Origin: Spirosoma aureum
GTDB lineage: Bacteria > Bacteroidota > Bacteroidia > Cytophagales > Spirosomataceae
DNA: 64,000 nucleotides
Reading direction: 5' to 3'
Assembly (NCBI RefSeq): GCF_011604685.1
Contig: NZ_CP050063.1
Location: 5,986,001 to 6,050,000, forward strand
The notes below the pieces were generated by a model. It saw only the letters and a list, made by a program, of their open reading frames with translations, did not search any database and was not told the DNA's origin. Of this stretch, positions 9,095 through 17,588 are shown one piece after another (the first letter of the stretch is position 1; each line of letters starts with the position of its first letter). A program made the position numbers and the translations under genes.

Positions 9095-9652
9095 ATGCCT
9101 CATATTCAACTTCCAGAAGGTATTCCCGGTATTCGTAGTCTGGTTATGTATAGACCCGACACGGGAAAATCACTTTATGAGCTTGCTCAAACTTTATTAC
9201 GGGGCGATTCGCCCCTGAGTCAGGCTGAACGCGAGCTGATTGCGACCTATGTATCGGCTCGTAACAACTGTAATTTCTGTACACAGAGTCATGCCGCAGC
9301 GGCCCGGGCTCTATTTGGACCAGACCGGGAGGTAGTGGATTTTGTTCTGGACGAATACAAAACTGCTCCGATTTCAGATAAACTAAAAGCCCTGCTTACC
9401 ATTGCCGGGCACGTTCAGGCCGATGCCCGAACCGTCAGTGATACGGACATAGCGATCGCCCGTCAGCAAGGAGCGAGTGACCGTGACATCCATGATACCG
9501 TACTGATTGCGGCCACGTTCTGTATGTTCAATCGCTATGTTGATGGCCTTGCCACTCTGTCGCCCACTGACTCGGCGGTCTACGAACCCATGGGAGAGCG
9601 GCTAGCCCAACATGGTTACGTCTTGCCAGCAACACAGCCACCCGCTAACTAG
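9095..9652 (+). CDS. AhpD-like carboxymuconolactone decarboxylase-family protein (copy 1)
   Basis: A 185-residue cytosolic protein of the peroxidase-related AhpD/CMD superfamily. The redox motif is intact: Cys59-x-x-Cys62 followed by His66 (CNFCTQSH), preceded by the conserved ERELIATYVSARN helix. Family members of this type act as alkylhydroperoxidases or related reductases; true decarboxylases lack the CxxC. The start ATG is 24 bases after the MFS gene. A paralogue, about half identical and with Cys59, Cys62 and His66 at the same positions, lies in opposite orientation at 10582. That suggests an old local inverted duplication. A weak GC-rich hairpin with a short T-run follows at about 9704-9737. 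Confidence 0.9.
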   Translation: MPHIQLPEGIPGIRSLVMYRPDTGKSLYELAQTLLRGDSPLSQAERELIATYVSARNNCNFCTQSHAAAARALFGPDREVVDFVLDEYKTAPISDKLKALLTIAGHVQADARTVSDTDIAIARQQGASDRDIHDTVLIAATFCMFNRYVDGLATLSPTDSAVYEPMGERLAQHGYVLPATQPPAN

Positions 9653-9703
9653 TTGATCGCAACGATACAAACAATCAATAACTCATAGGTTAAGTTAACC
9701 GTA

Positions 9704-9738
9704 TTCCCCGCCTGCTCTGCGGGTGGGGACATATTTTT
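9704..9738 (+). terminator. Probable hairpin terminator
   Basis: A short GC-rich stem (CCCGC / GCGGG around a seven-base loop, with imperfect extension) is followed by ATATTTTTCT. It lies about 50 bases after the first AhpD-like gene. Confidence 0.4.
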
Positions 9739-9936
9739 CTTTAACTGCCAATACGCTCACAAGTAGTACTTAGTAGCGCTCACCAAAAGGCAAAAGTATC
9801 CATAGTTATTGGTTAGCTTCAACTGAAAATCAGCAGCCGAACCAGGGGATAATAGGTCCTGGGTTTGGCTGATCTATGTGATCTTTGTCCTATATAACGA
9901 TGGGTTTATCTAAACCATTTCGAAATAGAAACATCC

Positions 9937-10506
9937 ATGCAACCAACCATTTATTTGATTCCACGCTGGGGTGGCAAAATTCATTCAGATTGGTATGATT
10001 GGTTTGGTGCCGAAATCATGGAACGATATGGCTTCTCGGTCATCGTACTGGACATGCCGAACTGGAATCAGCCCGATGTGGATGCAACAATTCAGCATTT
10101 GCTAAATCAGATTTCTTACGTAGATAAATTGACCTATTTTATTGGCCACAGTGTAGGCTGTCAGGCTGTAATACAGTATCTTATGGCGAGACTGGAGCAG
10201 GATAAATCGTTTGAAATTGGAGGTATTCTGTTGGTTGCAGCCTGGTTTATGGTTGACAAACCTTGGGAAACCATTGAACCGTGGATGGCCAATAAAGGTT
10301 TTAATTATCGTGCACTTGCCGAGCGGGTGAAGTTTACAAAGGTAGTCTTGTCAGATAACGATCCCTATACGTCAAATTATGCAGAAAACCAGAAGTTATG
10401 GGTCGATCGTTTAGGAGCCAGCGTGACCGTATATCCTCAGAGGGCCCATTTTAACAGTAAAATCGAGCCAGGAGTGGTAGAAGGATTTGCAGAAATGATA
10501 GGCTGA
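9937..10506 (+). CDS. RBBP9/YdeN-family alpha/beta hydrolase
   Basis: A 189-residue single-domain serine hydrolase. The nucleophile elbow GHSVG places Ser72 as nucleophile. The acid is probably the Asp in SDNDPYTS (about residue 147), and the His is in RAHFNS near 167, matching the short RBBP9 fold, where the end of the protein carries the catalytic His. The N-terminus (IYLIPRWGGKIHSDWYDWF) has the Trp-rich stretch usual in this family. There is no signal peptide, so it is cytosolic. The substrate is unknown. It sits between two inverted AhpD-like paralogues, which may indicate a shared role in detoxifying small metabolites (inference). Confidence 0.85.
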   Translation: MQPTIYLIPRWGGKIHSDWYDWFGAEIMERYGFSVIVLDMPNWNQPDVDATIQHLLNQISYVDKLTYFIGHSVGCQAVIQYLMARLEQDKSFEIGGILLVAAWFMVDKPWETIEPWMANKGFNYRALAERVKFTKVVLSDNDPYTSNYAENQKLWVDRLGASVTVYPQRAHFNSKIEPGVVEGFAEMIG

Positions 10507-10581
10507 CCCACTCTCTACTGCCGAAGATCCTATAATGAATTGGCGCAGTATTCCAGGTTCGCTCCTTTGACTTCTAACAAT

Positions 10582-11148
10582 TCAGGCTTTTTCCTTCAGA
10601 TGATCGTAGCCGTGCTTTAAACGGTTATAGCCATGCGTTGTGATTCGTTCACCAAGTTGCGCATAGAATGCCGGTTCGGTTGGCGTTACTGTAGAGAGTC
10701 CGTCTACATATTTATTGTAGAGGCAAAACAACGCAGCAATCAAAACCGTATCATGGAGTTCACGGTCGGTAGCACCCGCGGTTTTTGCCCGTTCAACGGC
10801 TTCTGGTGTTACTTCCTTGCCATTTTTCTGCACCAGAGCGGCCACGTGTAGTAAAGCCTTCATTTTATCTGAAACCGGTGCGGTTTCGTAATCCTGCTTT
10901 ACTAATTCACACGTCTCTGATTCGCCCAGCAGGCGGTCGGCAGCGGCCGTATGGGCTGTGGTACAAAATCGACATTCGTTGCGGGACGATACCAGGGTAG
11001 CAATCAGTTCCCGTTCGCCCTCGGTCAGCGTCGATTCGCCACGTAACAACAGTTGAGTCAGTTCGCGGATAGGTTGAGCAGAATCCTGGCGGTATTCTAG
11101 CAAGCCGGTTATACCCGGCAAGTGGGCTTCAAGCGGGATATGGGGCAT
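10582..11148 (-). CDS. AhpD-like carboxymuconolactone decarboxylase-family protein (copy 2)
   Basis: A 188-residue paralogue of the protein at 9095, with the same opening MPHI, the same ERELIATLVSSRN helix and the same Cys59-x-x-Cys62...His66 redox site (CRFCTTAH). It differs mainly in the 70-130 region and ends in a Lys-rich tail. A role as alkylhydroperoxidase or peroxidase-related reductase is inferred from the family. Its start lies 12 bases downstream of the stop of the L,D-transpeptidase gene at 11161, so the two are probably co-transcribed. It is convergent with the hydrolase at 9937. Confidence 0.9.
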   Translation of the reverse strand: MPHIPLEAHLPGITGLLEYRQDSAQPIRELTQLLLRGESTLTEGERELIATLVSSRNECRFCTTAHTAAADRLLGESETCELVKQDYETAPVSDKMKALLHVAALVQKNGKEVTPEAVERAKTAGATDRELHDTVLIAALFCLYNKYVDGLSTVTPTEPAFYAQLGERITTHGYNRLKHGYDHLKEKA

Positions 11149-11160
11149 GATAACGAAAGT

Positions 11161-11883
11161 TTACAGGGTAGCAAACGCGTCGGTCAGAAACGTGGACTGC
11201 TGCAAATAATTCGGATCAGGCGAATAAACGAACAGACAGGTTCCTCCCTTTACGGCTTCAATGATCGGCTTTGACAGAGAATAAGGTACTGCGGGACAAC
11301 CCTGACTGCGGCCCAGACGGCCGTTTTTACGAATAAAATCTTCACAAACATAGTCGGCTCCGTGCAGCACAATGTTACGATTATAGACATTGTCGTTAAA
11401 GCCTTTTTCCAATCCTTTCAACTGAAGTGACAGACCATGTTTTCCCATATAGGTATTGAGTGTCTGATAAAAGCCCAGACTACTTTGAAAGGAAGAATTC
11501 GTATTCGAGAACTGATTGGGAATCAAATCACCGGAATTACGACCATGCGACACATATGTATTGAAGAGGAGTTTTTTGTTTGCCAAATCAACCACATAGA
11601 GCCGTTTTTTGTTGGATGGCTGACTCAGATCGACAATTGAAATAACAGATTTTGTCGTGTCAATTTTCTGCCACCCCCGTATTGCATACTCAAAAACGCT
11701 CTTCTGTAAACCAGATTGGGCCAGATTGAGTTGATCATATACGTCAAGCTTTGCAAAACTCCTGACTTTGGGAGCAGCTTTGATTGTGGTAGACGCGGCT
11801 ACAACACTACGAGTAGATTTGAGTCCGGTGCTTGCAAAATAAGCTAACGCAAGAACTGCCAGAAGCCAAACGACTTTCTTCAT
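11161..11883 (-). CDS. Murein L,D-transpeptidase catalytic domain protein (YkuD_2 type)
   Basis: A 240-residue protein; the ATG at 11883 is chosen over an upstream GTG. Residues 1-22 form a signal peptide or anchor. The catalytic domain covers about residues 80-235. The conserved pieces are VLHGADYV (His174) and GRSQGCPAV (Cys196 as nucleophile), the pattern of the shorter YkuD-like branch found in many Bacteroidota and Proteobacteria. It acts, by family, on periplasmic peptidoglycan. It differs from the larger enzyme at 2723, whose signature is SHGCVR. The AhpD-like gene follows after 12 bases. Confidence 0.85.
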   Translation of the reverse strand: MKKVVWLLAVLALAYFASTGLKSTRSVVAASTTIKAAPKVRSFAKLDVYDQLNLAQSGLQKSVFEYAIRGWQKIDTTKSVISIVDLSQPSNKKRLYVVDLANKKLLFNTYVSHGRNSGDLIPNQFSNTNSSFQSSLGFYQTLNTYMGKHGLSLQLKGLEKGFNDNVYNRNIVLHGADYVCEDFIRKNGRLGRSQGCPAVPYSLSKPIIEAVKGGTCLFVYSPDPNYLQQSTFLTDAFATL

Positions 11884-11992
11884 AAGCACTAGCGGGCGTT
11901 GTTGGGATTTGTGATAGGAAATGTACTAATAAAACCCGGTTCGGATCATTTTAATTCGCTAAACTACTATCTTTTTACCAGAAATTCTTCTT

Positions 11993-12730
11993 ATGACTCC
12001 CTACGAAGAAGCTGTTCAAACAGAACTGACCCGCTGGCAACGGGCCATGCAAAAGCCCCCATCGACCTTTGGGCGGCTTTCTACTGCGGTTCAACGACGG
12101 ATCAATCGCATCATTCCCAGGCGTATTCATCAGTTGATTACAGCAACCATTAAGCAAATGACGCGGGCGGTACTGTTCGGAGCTGAATTTCTGAATCGGC
12201 TACCCGAAACAGGTCTGACTTTACCCCAGCGTGAAGCAGCTGTCGTTGACCGAATCAACTTTTACCGAAAGGCCGGAGCCGCCGAAGGAGGAGTTACCGG
12301 GGCAGGAGGATTATTGCTGGGACTAGCCGACTTTCCGTTGTTGCTGGGGCTAAAAATGAAATTGCTGTTTGAAATTGCTGCTCTTTACGGCCATTCGGTT
12401 AGCGATTACCGCGAACGGGTTTATATACTCTACATTTTTCAACTGGCTTTTTCGAGTCAGGAGCGCAGGCAGGTCGTTTACCGTTACCTTGCTGACTGGC
12501 CCGAACATAGCCGCCAGCTTCCCGATGATATCAATCAGTTCGACTGGCTAACCTTTCAGCAGGAATACCGCGATTATATCGATCTGGTTAAAATGGCACA
12601 ACTGGTTCCGGGCATTGGCGCTGCGGTGGGCATTGTGGCCAACTATCAGCTTGTTAGCCAGCTTGGGCGTACGGCTATGAATGCGTATCGAATGCGGTGG
12701 GCGGCAGAAAACGAATCCCTGTTGACCTAA
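11993..12730 (+). CDS. EcsC family protein
   Basis: A 245-residue protein matching the EcsC family. The central hydrophobic Gly-rich segment (about residues 95-125, GVTGAGGLLLGLADFPLLLGLKM) and the second one near the end (about 200-220, LVPGIGAAVGIVANYQL) are the family hallmarks. The remainder is helical and charged. The B. subtilis relative belongs to the ecs ABC operon, but most EcsC proteins in other phyla are of unknown function, and no ABC genes lie nearby. It is divergent from the L,D-transpeptidase gene. Its stop codon abuts that of the beta-lactamase-like gene on the other strand, with one base between. Confidence 0.85.
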   Translation: MTPYEEAVQTELTRWQRAMQKPPSTFGRLSTAVQRRINRIIPRRIHQLITATIKQMTRAVLFGAEFLNRLPETGLTLPQREAAVVDRINFYRKAGAAEGGVTGAGGLLLGLADFPLLLGLKMKLLFEIAALYGHSVSDYRERVYILYIFQLAFSSQERRQVVYRYLADWPEHSRQLPDDINQFDWLTFQQEYRDYIDLVKMAQLVPGIGAAVGIVANYQLVSQLGRTAMNAYRMRWAAENESLLT

Positions 12731-12731
12731 C

Positions 12732-13883
12732 CTACTTTTCCGCCCGTTTATTGGCCTGTTTGCGCACTTCTTCCCGCCAGTTAATGCCTAAAAACCCGAA
12801 CGCCGGGTGCTGACCACCAATCGTTTGTTTTAGAATTTCGTCAGCAAAATCTAAACCGTTCGATCCATTGGCAAAATAAACCACCGCATCATTGCGGTTA
12901 TGCTCTGCCATGACATAGCATTTAAATGCACCATTATCGCCCCAATGCCAGAAATAGCTTCCGGTTGGTGTTTGTTCAAGGCCAATACCTAATCCCCAGA
13001 ATAAGCCCGGAGCCAGTGTATCTGAGCCAGAAAACCGCTTCGGTAATTGACTCTGTGGACGAAACATTTCTTCTATGGTCGTCTTTTTTAAACCCGAAGG
13101 CTTTAGAAGAGCCAGAATGAATTGGGAGTAATCAACAGCGGTAGTGTGAAGGGAATAGGCCATGTTTGCCTGCGAAGGTTTGTATTTGGTCTCCGTTTCG
13201 CTCGATTCGTTGTGCGGCAGCGCATAATTGCTGTTGAAGGTCGACTTCCAGACAAACCCACTGTTGGTCATGCCCAGTGGTTTCAGCACCCGCTCTTCCA
13301 TTAGTTCATTGATGGGTTTGCCCGTAATTTTCTCGACCACTTTTTGTAAAAAAACGAAGCCTTCGCCAGAGTAGCCAAATCGATCACCCGGTGAAAAAAC
13401 CATCGAAAGCTGGTTCGATTCTCTTTTTTTGCGCCAGTTCGGGAAACCTGATCGGTGGCTCAATACTAAACGAGCCGTTATTTTTTGGTAGCGTTCGTCG
13501 GCCGCAGCATCTGGATAAGGCATGTATTCATACAAAGGCTTATCTAAATCCAGCTTGCCTTCTTCAATCAGTTGCAATACCACATAGGCAAATACTGGTT
13601 TGCTGAGCGACGCAGCTTCGAACACGGTAGTAGGGGTAATCAACTGGGTCGAATCAGCTTTCGTTAAGCCATATCCTTTACTATAAACACGTTTATTCGC
13701 TCGAATCAGCACAATGGAGAGACCGGGTACGTGGGCGCTATCCATTAATTGGGTTATGCGCTGATCCAACCGGGAAAACTCTGTATTGGTTGGTGCCGAT
13801 TGGCCAAAAGCCTGTTGAATCACGACCAGAAAGAGGAAAACCCAGTAGCATAAATTGCCCAAACGTAGTGTAGATGAGTTCAT
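12732..13883 (-). CDS. Class C beta-lactamase-like serine hydrolase
   Basis: A 383-residue exported protein (signal peptide about 1-28; the ATG at 13883 is chosen over an upstream TTG). The penicillin-binding/beta-lactamase fold is clear. SxxK is Ser92-Leu-Ser-Lys95 in AASLSKP. The second element is YSG in FGYSGEGF rather than the classical YxN. The third box is HWGDNG in place of KTG. These variants are typical of the esterase / D-aminopeptidase-like 'serine hydrolase' branch, so a true beta-lactam-resistance role is unlikely. It probably acts in the periplasm on a peptide or ester substrate that the sequence does not reveal. Confidence 0.88.
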   Translation of the reverse strand: MNSSTLRLGNLCYWVFLFLVVIQQAFGQSAPTNTEFSRLDQRITQLMDSAHVPGLSIVLIRANKRVYSKGYGLTKADSTQLITPTTVFEAASLSKPVFAYVVLQLIEEGKLDLDKPLYEYMPYPDAAADERYQKITARLVLSHRSGFPNWRKKRESNQLSMVFSPGDRFGYSGEGFVFLQKVVEKITGKPINELMEERVLKPLGMTNSGFVWKSTFNSNYALPHNESSETETKYKPSQANMAYSLHTTAVDYSQFILALLKPSGLKKTTIEEMFRPQSQLPKRFSGSDTLAPGLFWGLGIGLEQTPTGSYFWHWGDNGAFKCYVMAEHNRNDAVVYFANGSNGLDFADEILKQTIGGQHPAFGFLGINWREEVRKQANKRAEK

Positions 13884-14040
13884 TGGCAACGATTTTCGGA
13901 AAGATAGTGAATAGCGGGCCTTCGTTGCATTGCTATTCAGTAGCCATTTAGTTTAAGGTTCCTGGATAAGTTTCTGTTGTTTCCTTTTATGAGTTGATTT
14001 TCGACTAAAGATACACCATAATAGCTAACTGCGTCCTACC

Positions 14041-14505
14041 ATGAAAACCTACCTACTGGGAATTTGTCTGTTGTTGATCAGTTCGTTTACGTGTGGGCAG
14101 CCAACGGTCGATTCGGTGCAGAATCCCGCTTCTGTCGCTGCGGATGTGCCCGCTTTTATTCCCCTGAACCAGGTGAATTCGCCAGAGCACAAGACGGATG
14201 CCCCAGACCACATGAGCGAGCAGAGTATTCTGGCGCTGTGTATTCTTGGCTTTGGTCTACTGGCCATTATTGGCGAGATCTTTTTTATTCAGAGTATGGG
14301 CGATGCGTTAAAGATGGATGCCTTCGATGCGCTCCGGCTATTGACCGTTACACTCATTATTGTCGGGGCTCTTTTTGTGTCAATGGGGACCAATGATAAT
14401 ACAAGAACGGCGGCTGCCACTGGCTTGCTGGGTACCATAGCCGGGTACATGCTCGCTCGAAGTGGCTTAACAAAAGGTGGGCCAACGGACGAAGTCAAAC
14501 GCTGA
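14041..14505 (+). CDS. Exported membrane protein of unknown function
   Basis: A 154-residue protein with a signal peptide (about 1-19, ending FTCGQ), a polar linker, and three predicted transmembrane segments at about residues 60-82, 92-113 and 121-140. Polar residues (MGDALKMDAFDALR) lie between the first two. No family is recognised. The next gene starts eight bases after its stop on the same strand, so they are probably co-transcribed. Confidence 0.65.
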   Translation: MKTYLLGICLLLISSFTCGQPTVDSVQNPASVAADVPAFIPLNQVNSPEHKTDAPDHMSEQSILALCILGFGLLAIIGEIFFIQSMGDALKMDAFDALRLLTVTLIIVGALFVSMGTNDNTRTAAATGLLGTIAGYMLARSGLTKGGPTDEVKR

Positions 14506-14512
14506 ATACAAA

Positions 14513-14881
14513 ATGAAAACGATTATGATGCTGGTAAATATGGTTATGATGGTTACGGCGGTTTATCCACAGGTAGTACAGCGACCACAACGAGCAGTGC
14601 CACCAAAAATTTATAGTCAGCAATCGGTCGTTACGTTGCTGAACAACACAAAAGATCTACTGAAATTTCAACTGCGGTATGATACGCCGGGAGCACAATG
14701 GGCTACCTATCAGCTATCGGCCGGTGAGCGGAAAGCTGTTCCCGTAAGAGGGTCATACCTGAATCTGTATATGGCCAATACGGGGAAACTACCTTTAACG
14801 TATTCCTTGGTGGCGGGAAAAAACTACCAGTTTTACTGGAGCGTTCCCCGAGGAATGTATGATGTTGATCTGATGCAGTAG
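14513..14881 (+). CDS. Small secreted beta-rich protein of unknown function
   Basis: A 122-residue protein from the ATG at 14513, which starts a signal peptide (about 1-20). The in-frame start at 14477 lies inside the preceding gene and would spoil the signal. The mature part is Gln/Arg-rich at first and then beta-rich with aromatic residues (YSLVAGKNYQFYWS near the end). It follows the membrane protein at 14041 by eight bases and is convergent with the outer-membrane barrel at 14914. Function unknown; a periplasmic partner of its neighbour is a reasonable guess. Confidence 0.6.
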   Translation: MKTIMMLVNMVMMVTAVYPQVVQRPQRAVPPKIYSQQSVVTLLNNTKDLLKFQLRYDTPGAQWATYQLSAGERKAVPVRGSYLNLYMANTGKLPLTYSLVAGKNYQFYWSVPRGMYDVDLMQ

Positions 14882-14913
14882 AGCGTTTTTCTGGCAACAG
14901 TCAACTGTTTGCT

Positions 14914-15585
14914 TCAGAATGTATAGATCAATTGTGTCTGCAAACCTAGTTCATACGTGCGCTTATCGGTGTGTGAACCGCCAAATCGCCCTAATCGATA
15001 AGTCAAGGTAGGCTGTGCTGTCAGTGCCAGATTTGCGTCGATCTGATAAACGGCACCAGCGCCAATCATCGCATTGAAGATCGGGCCGGGATCTGGGTTG
15101 AGCCGGAGCTTTTGCGTTGGCAGATCTTCACGCTCGGCAATTACCCGCGACGAGAACGGAATATCTACAAGCAGGGCCAGCGTATAATAAGGTGATAACT
15201 GTTTTGTAGATGATCGACAATTGATCATGAGCGGAATCCGAATGCCCCGGTTCCGAATGACCGTGTTGCCCTCACCCGCAATGGGCAGCCGGGCGACACG
15301 TGTCGGCAGGTATCGATACCAGATTCCGGCGGACACCGACCAGCCGGGAGCATATGTATAATAACCCGTCAGACCAGCTGAATAACCCACTGTACCAATT
15401 GGGCCAGGCAGATAAACAGGTTCAACAACCTGCCCATCACTGTCGGGGAATAGATAAAGCCGATTATAGGCAGTATGAACGTATAAAGGAGTTACTGTCG
15501 CCGAAATGGATAATTTTTCCTGACCAAACGAAGGTACAGCCTGTAGTAGTAGCAGGCATAGAAATGAACAGAACAGTTTGGTCAT
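14914..15585 (-). CDS. Outer-membrane beta-barrel protein
   Basis: A 223-residue protein with a signal peptide (about 1-21, ending SFGQ) and a mature part built of alternating polar/hydrophobic strands with tyrosine-rich girdles, ending in Phe (YELGLQTQLIYTF). The size and pattern match the eight-to-ten-strand OmpW/PorT-like barrels common in Bacteroidota. The ligand or role is unknown. Upstream on the same strand is the DUF4142 gene, separated from it by a strong terminator, so the barrel gene is probably transcribed separately. Confidence 0.7.
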   Translation of the reverse strand: MTKLFCSFLCLLLLQAVPSFGQEKLSISATVTPLYVHTAYNRLYLFPDSDGQVVEPVYLPGPIGTVGYSAGLTGYYTYAPGWSVSAGIWYRYLPTRVARLPIAGEGNTVIRNRGIRIPLMINCRSSTKQLSPYYTLALLVDIPFSSRVIAEREDLPTQKLRLNPDPGPIFNAMIGAGAVYQIDANLALTAQPTLTYRLGRFGGSHTDKRTYELGLQTQLIYTF

Positions 15586-15622
15586 AAGCGTAGTACACGA
15601 TCATTTGGGGGTGAAATAAAAC

Positions 15623-15659
15623 AAAAAAGGGCACCGACCAACTGGCAGTGCCCTTTTTT
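15623..15659 (-). terminator. Hairpin terminator after the DUF4142 gene
   Basis: Twelve-base perfect arms (AAAAAAGGGCAC and complement) surround a 13-base loop, ending in six T residues on the minus strand. It starts 14 bases after the DUF4142 stop codon. Confidence 0.9.
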
Positions 15660-15673
15660 GAGGTTCAGGTCTC

Positions 15674-16231
15674 TTACTTCATGGCATCATTGATGGCTTT
15701 GATCTTATCCAGATGCTCTTTTAGGGTTGGTATTGTTTTCGAAGCAAAAGCCTTAATATCAGGATCTTTACCATCCTTACTGGCTTCCTCAAATTCGTCG
15801 ACATCTTCTTTGTGATCATCTACCATCATGCTCACATATTTCTTATCGAAATCCTTGCCCGACAGTTTGGCCAGCTCATCAACATGTTTCTGGTGCTCTT
15901 CGCCCAGCGTTGTTGGCAAAGTAATGTTCTTACTGGCAGCAAGCGCTTTCAGTTCGTCGTTGGCCTGCGAATGGTCCTTCACCATCATAGCACCAAAGTC
16001 TTTAACCTGCTGACTTTGTGCCTTTTCCTGTGCCATACGGCCTAGTTCAACTTCAAGCATTCCACCACTTGCGGCTTTTACGGCAAACTCCGAATCATCA
16101 TCGTCAGATGTATTTTTATCTTCGTTCGCCTGTTCAGCGCGCTCTTCACTGTCTTTCTTTTCGCTAGTACCGCATGATTGCAGTGTAAGCCCGCTGGCAA
16201 TGAGCATGGCCAGAAGAATAGTCTTTTTCAT
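15674..16231 (-). CDS. DUF4142 lipoprotein
   Basis: A 185-residue protein with a lipoprotein signal (LTLQSC, lipidated Cys20), an acidic Glu/Asp-rich linker (about 25-48) and a helical DUF4142 domain (about 50-183). The recurring histidines (KDHSQAN, EEHQKHV, DDHKEDV, KEHLDKI) are typical of the ferritin-like four-helix arrangement of DUF4142, previously seen in putative outer-membrane stress proteins. Metal binding is possible but unproven. It has its own terminator and appears monocistronic. Confidence 0.9.
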   Translation of the reverse strand: MKKTILLAMLIASGLTLQSCGTSEKKDSEERAEQANEDKNTSDDDDSEFAVKAASGGMLEVELGRMAQEKAQSQQVKDFGAMMVKDHSQANDELKALAASKNITLPTTLGEEHQKHVDELAKLSGKDFDKKYVSMMVDDHKEDVDEFEEASKDGKDPDIKAFASKTIPTLKEHLDKIKAINDAMK

Positions 16232-16370
16232 GGTCTTGTTGTTTTTATAACGTTGATATACAGAACTTTAAATAAAACTTCCCCTGAGCCGTATTGTTTA
16301 GACTGTGTGCAGTGAGTTATTTTATGGGCCACTTGGCCGCATTCTCCTACCTGATAACCAGTCCTTTCGT

Positions 16371-17327
16371 ATGCTTTTTTTGTTTTTAAGTGTTCTGCTT
16401 TCAGTAGTGCTACTGCTAAACTTCCGGTTGTTTCCAAAGTACGACGTCAATACATTTCAGGCCATTGTTTTTAATTATCCCATCTGTTTTCTGACCGGCT
16501 ATCTGCTGTTGCCCGCCGGACAATCGTTCACGATTGATTTTCCGCAAACCTGGACATGGCTTGCCCTGGGTTTAGGCGTCGGCTTTATCCTGACGTTTAT
16601 GCTATCGGGTGCATCTACCCAGCGTATGGGAATCACAGTAACGTCATTAGCGAATAACCTGTCATTGGTCATTCCGGTCTGTTTTAGCCTTTTTGTCTTT
16701 CAGGTGGGGGGTAAAGTTTTTGACGCCCTGAATTACCTTGGGCTAGTACTGGCCCTGGTAGCCGTTGGCCTGAGTACGTACAAAAAAGAATCCAACGAAT
16801 TATCTGTAGAGACACCCGTGCTGGAAGGCCAACCAATTCCTTCGCCCATTACACCACGTCGGTTAGGTGCAAACGTGCTGTTGCCAGTAGCGGTGTTTTT
16901 ATTTTACGGGGCCACAAATACGATGATCAATTACATGAACATTCGCTACATTTCTTCGGCCGATAAAACCATTGTTGTCATGCTGACAATGGTTCTGGGT
17001 GCAGTAGTAGCGGGTTTGGTCATGCTGATCGTTCGGGTAATGCAGGGGAAAGAGGTTATTCAGGGCCGTAATCTGATTGGTGCTGTTACGCTTGGCGTGC
17101 CGAATTTTCTGAGTTTCTATACCCTGTTGCTGGCCTTGTCGCAGTTTGGCGGTAACGGTGCGTTCGTGTATCCTCTCTATAACATTGGCGTCATTCTGAT
17201 AGCTGCCCTCATGGCCGCCGTCTTTTTCCGGGAGCAATTGTCTATCGCCAACAAAATCGGGCTGGCACTGGCCGTATTGGCGATTAGCTTGATTTCGTGG
17301 CAGGAGTTGGCAGAATTGTCAAAATGA
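16371..17327 (+). CDS. EamA-type (DMT superfamily) permease
   Basis: A 318-residue protein from the ATG at 16371; the frame opens at 16305, but the extra 22 residues are polar and would precede the first helix unnaturally. Ten predicted transmembrane segments in two five-helix halves match the drug/metabolite-transporter fold. A conserved-looking stretch GVTVTSLANNLSLVIPV-like region lies in the first half (about residues 84-103), and FFREQLSIANKIGLALAV closes the second half (about 285-302). It probably exports a small metabolite or sugar. The substrate is unknown. Confidence 0.8.
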   Translation: MLFLFLSVLLSVVLLLNFRLFPKYDVNTFQAIVFNYPICFLTGYLLLPAGQSFTIDFPQTWTWLALGLGVGFILTFMLSGASTQRMGITVTSLANNLSLVIPVCFSLFVFQVGGKVFDALNYLGLVLALVAVGLSTYKKESNELSVETPVLEGQPIPSPITPRRLGANVLLPVAVFLFYGATNTMINYMNIRYISSADKTIVVMLTMVLGAVVAGLVMLIVRVMQGKEVIQGRNLIGAVTLGVPNFLSFYTLLLALSQFGGNGAFVYPLYNIGVILIAALMAAVFFREQLSIANKIGLALAVLAISLISWQELAELSK

Positions 17328-17397
17328 TTCGTTGAAAACGTCCGCCCGAAAGGTATACAATTTCGAACTACCTCGTTATCAGGATTAAATCAGGCGA

Positions 17398-17523
17398 CTA
17401 TTTCGAAAAGACTCCTTTGGCAATCAGGTATGGAATCAATAGCCAGAGCAGGCCTTTGATCAAAAAAAATAAGAAGCCCAGCCAACCTACGCGCTTGAGC
17501 CATATTTTGAACCGCTCGTTCAT
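17398..17523 (-). CDS. 41-residue single-pass membrane protein
   Basis: A short frame on the minus strand reads from ATG at 17523 to TAG at 17398. The product begins with a basic amphipathic stretch (MNERFKIWLKRVGWLGFLFF), continues as one hydrophobic helix (about residues 14-37), and ends Lys-Gly-Val-Phe-Ser-Lys. The Trp-Leu-Lys-Arg-x-Gly-(Trp/Phe) opening followed by Phe-Leu-Phe-Phe-Leu-x-Lys-Gly-Leu is, to my memory, a recurring small protein in Bacteroidota genomes, but I cannot verify that here. The longer overlapping frame at 17390-17629 gives a much less protein-like product. It lies 65 bases after the sigma-factor stop codon on the same strand. Function unknown. Confidence 0.6.
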   Translation of the reverse strand: MNERFKIWLKRVGWLGFLFFLIKGLLWLLIPYLIAKGVFSK

Positions 17524-17588
17524 GGCTGTCGTTTTTCGGGCAAAGATAACCACGAATGCGGTGCAGGAAACACCGTTGTTGCGGATTG

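Noticed and set aside
12732..13883. Beta-lactam resistance gene
   Set aside because: YxN and KTG boxes are replaced by YSG and HWG, typical of non-resistance serine hydrolases.
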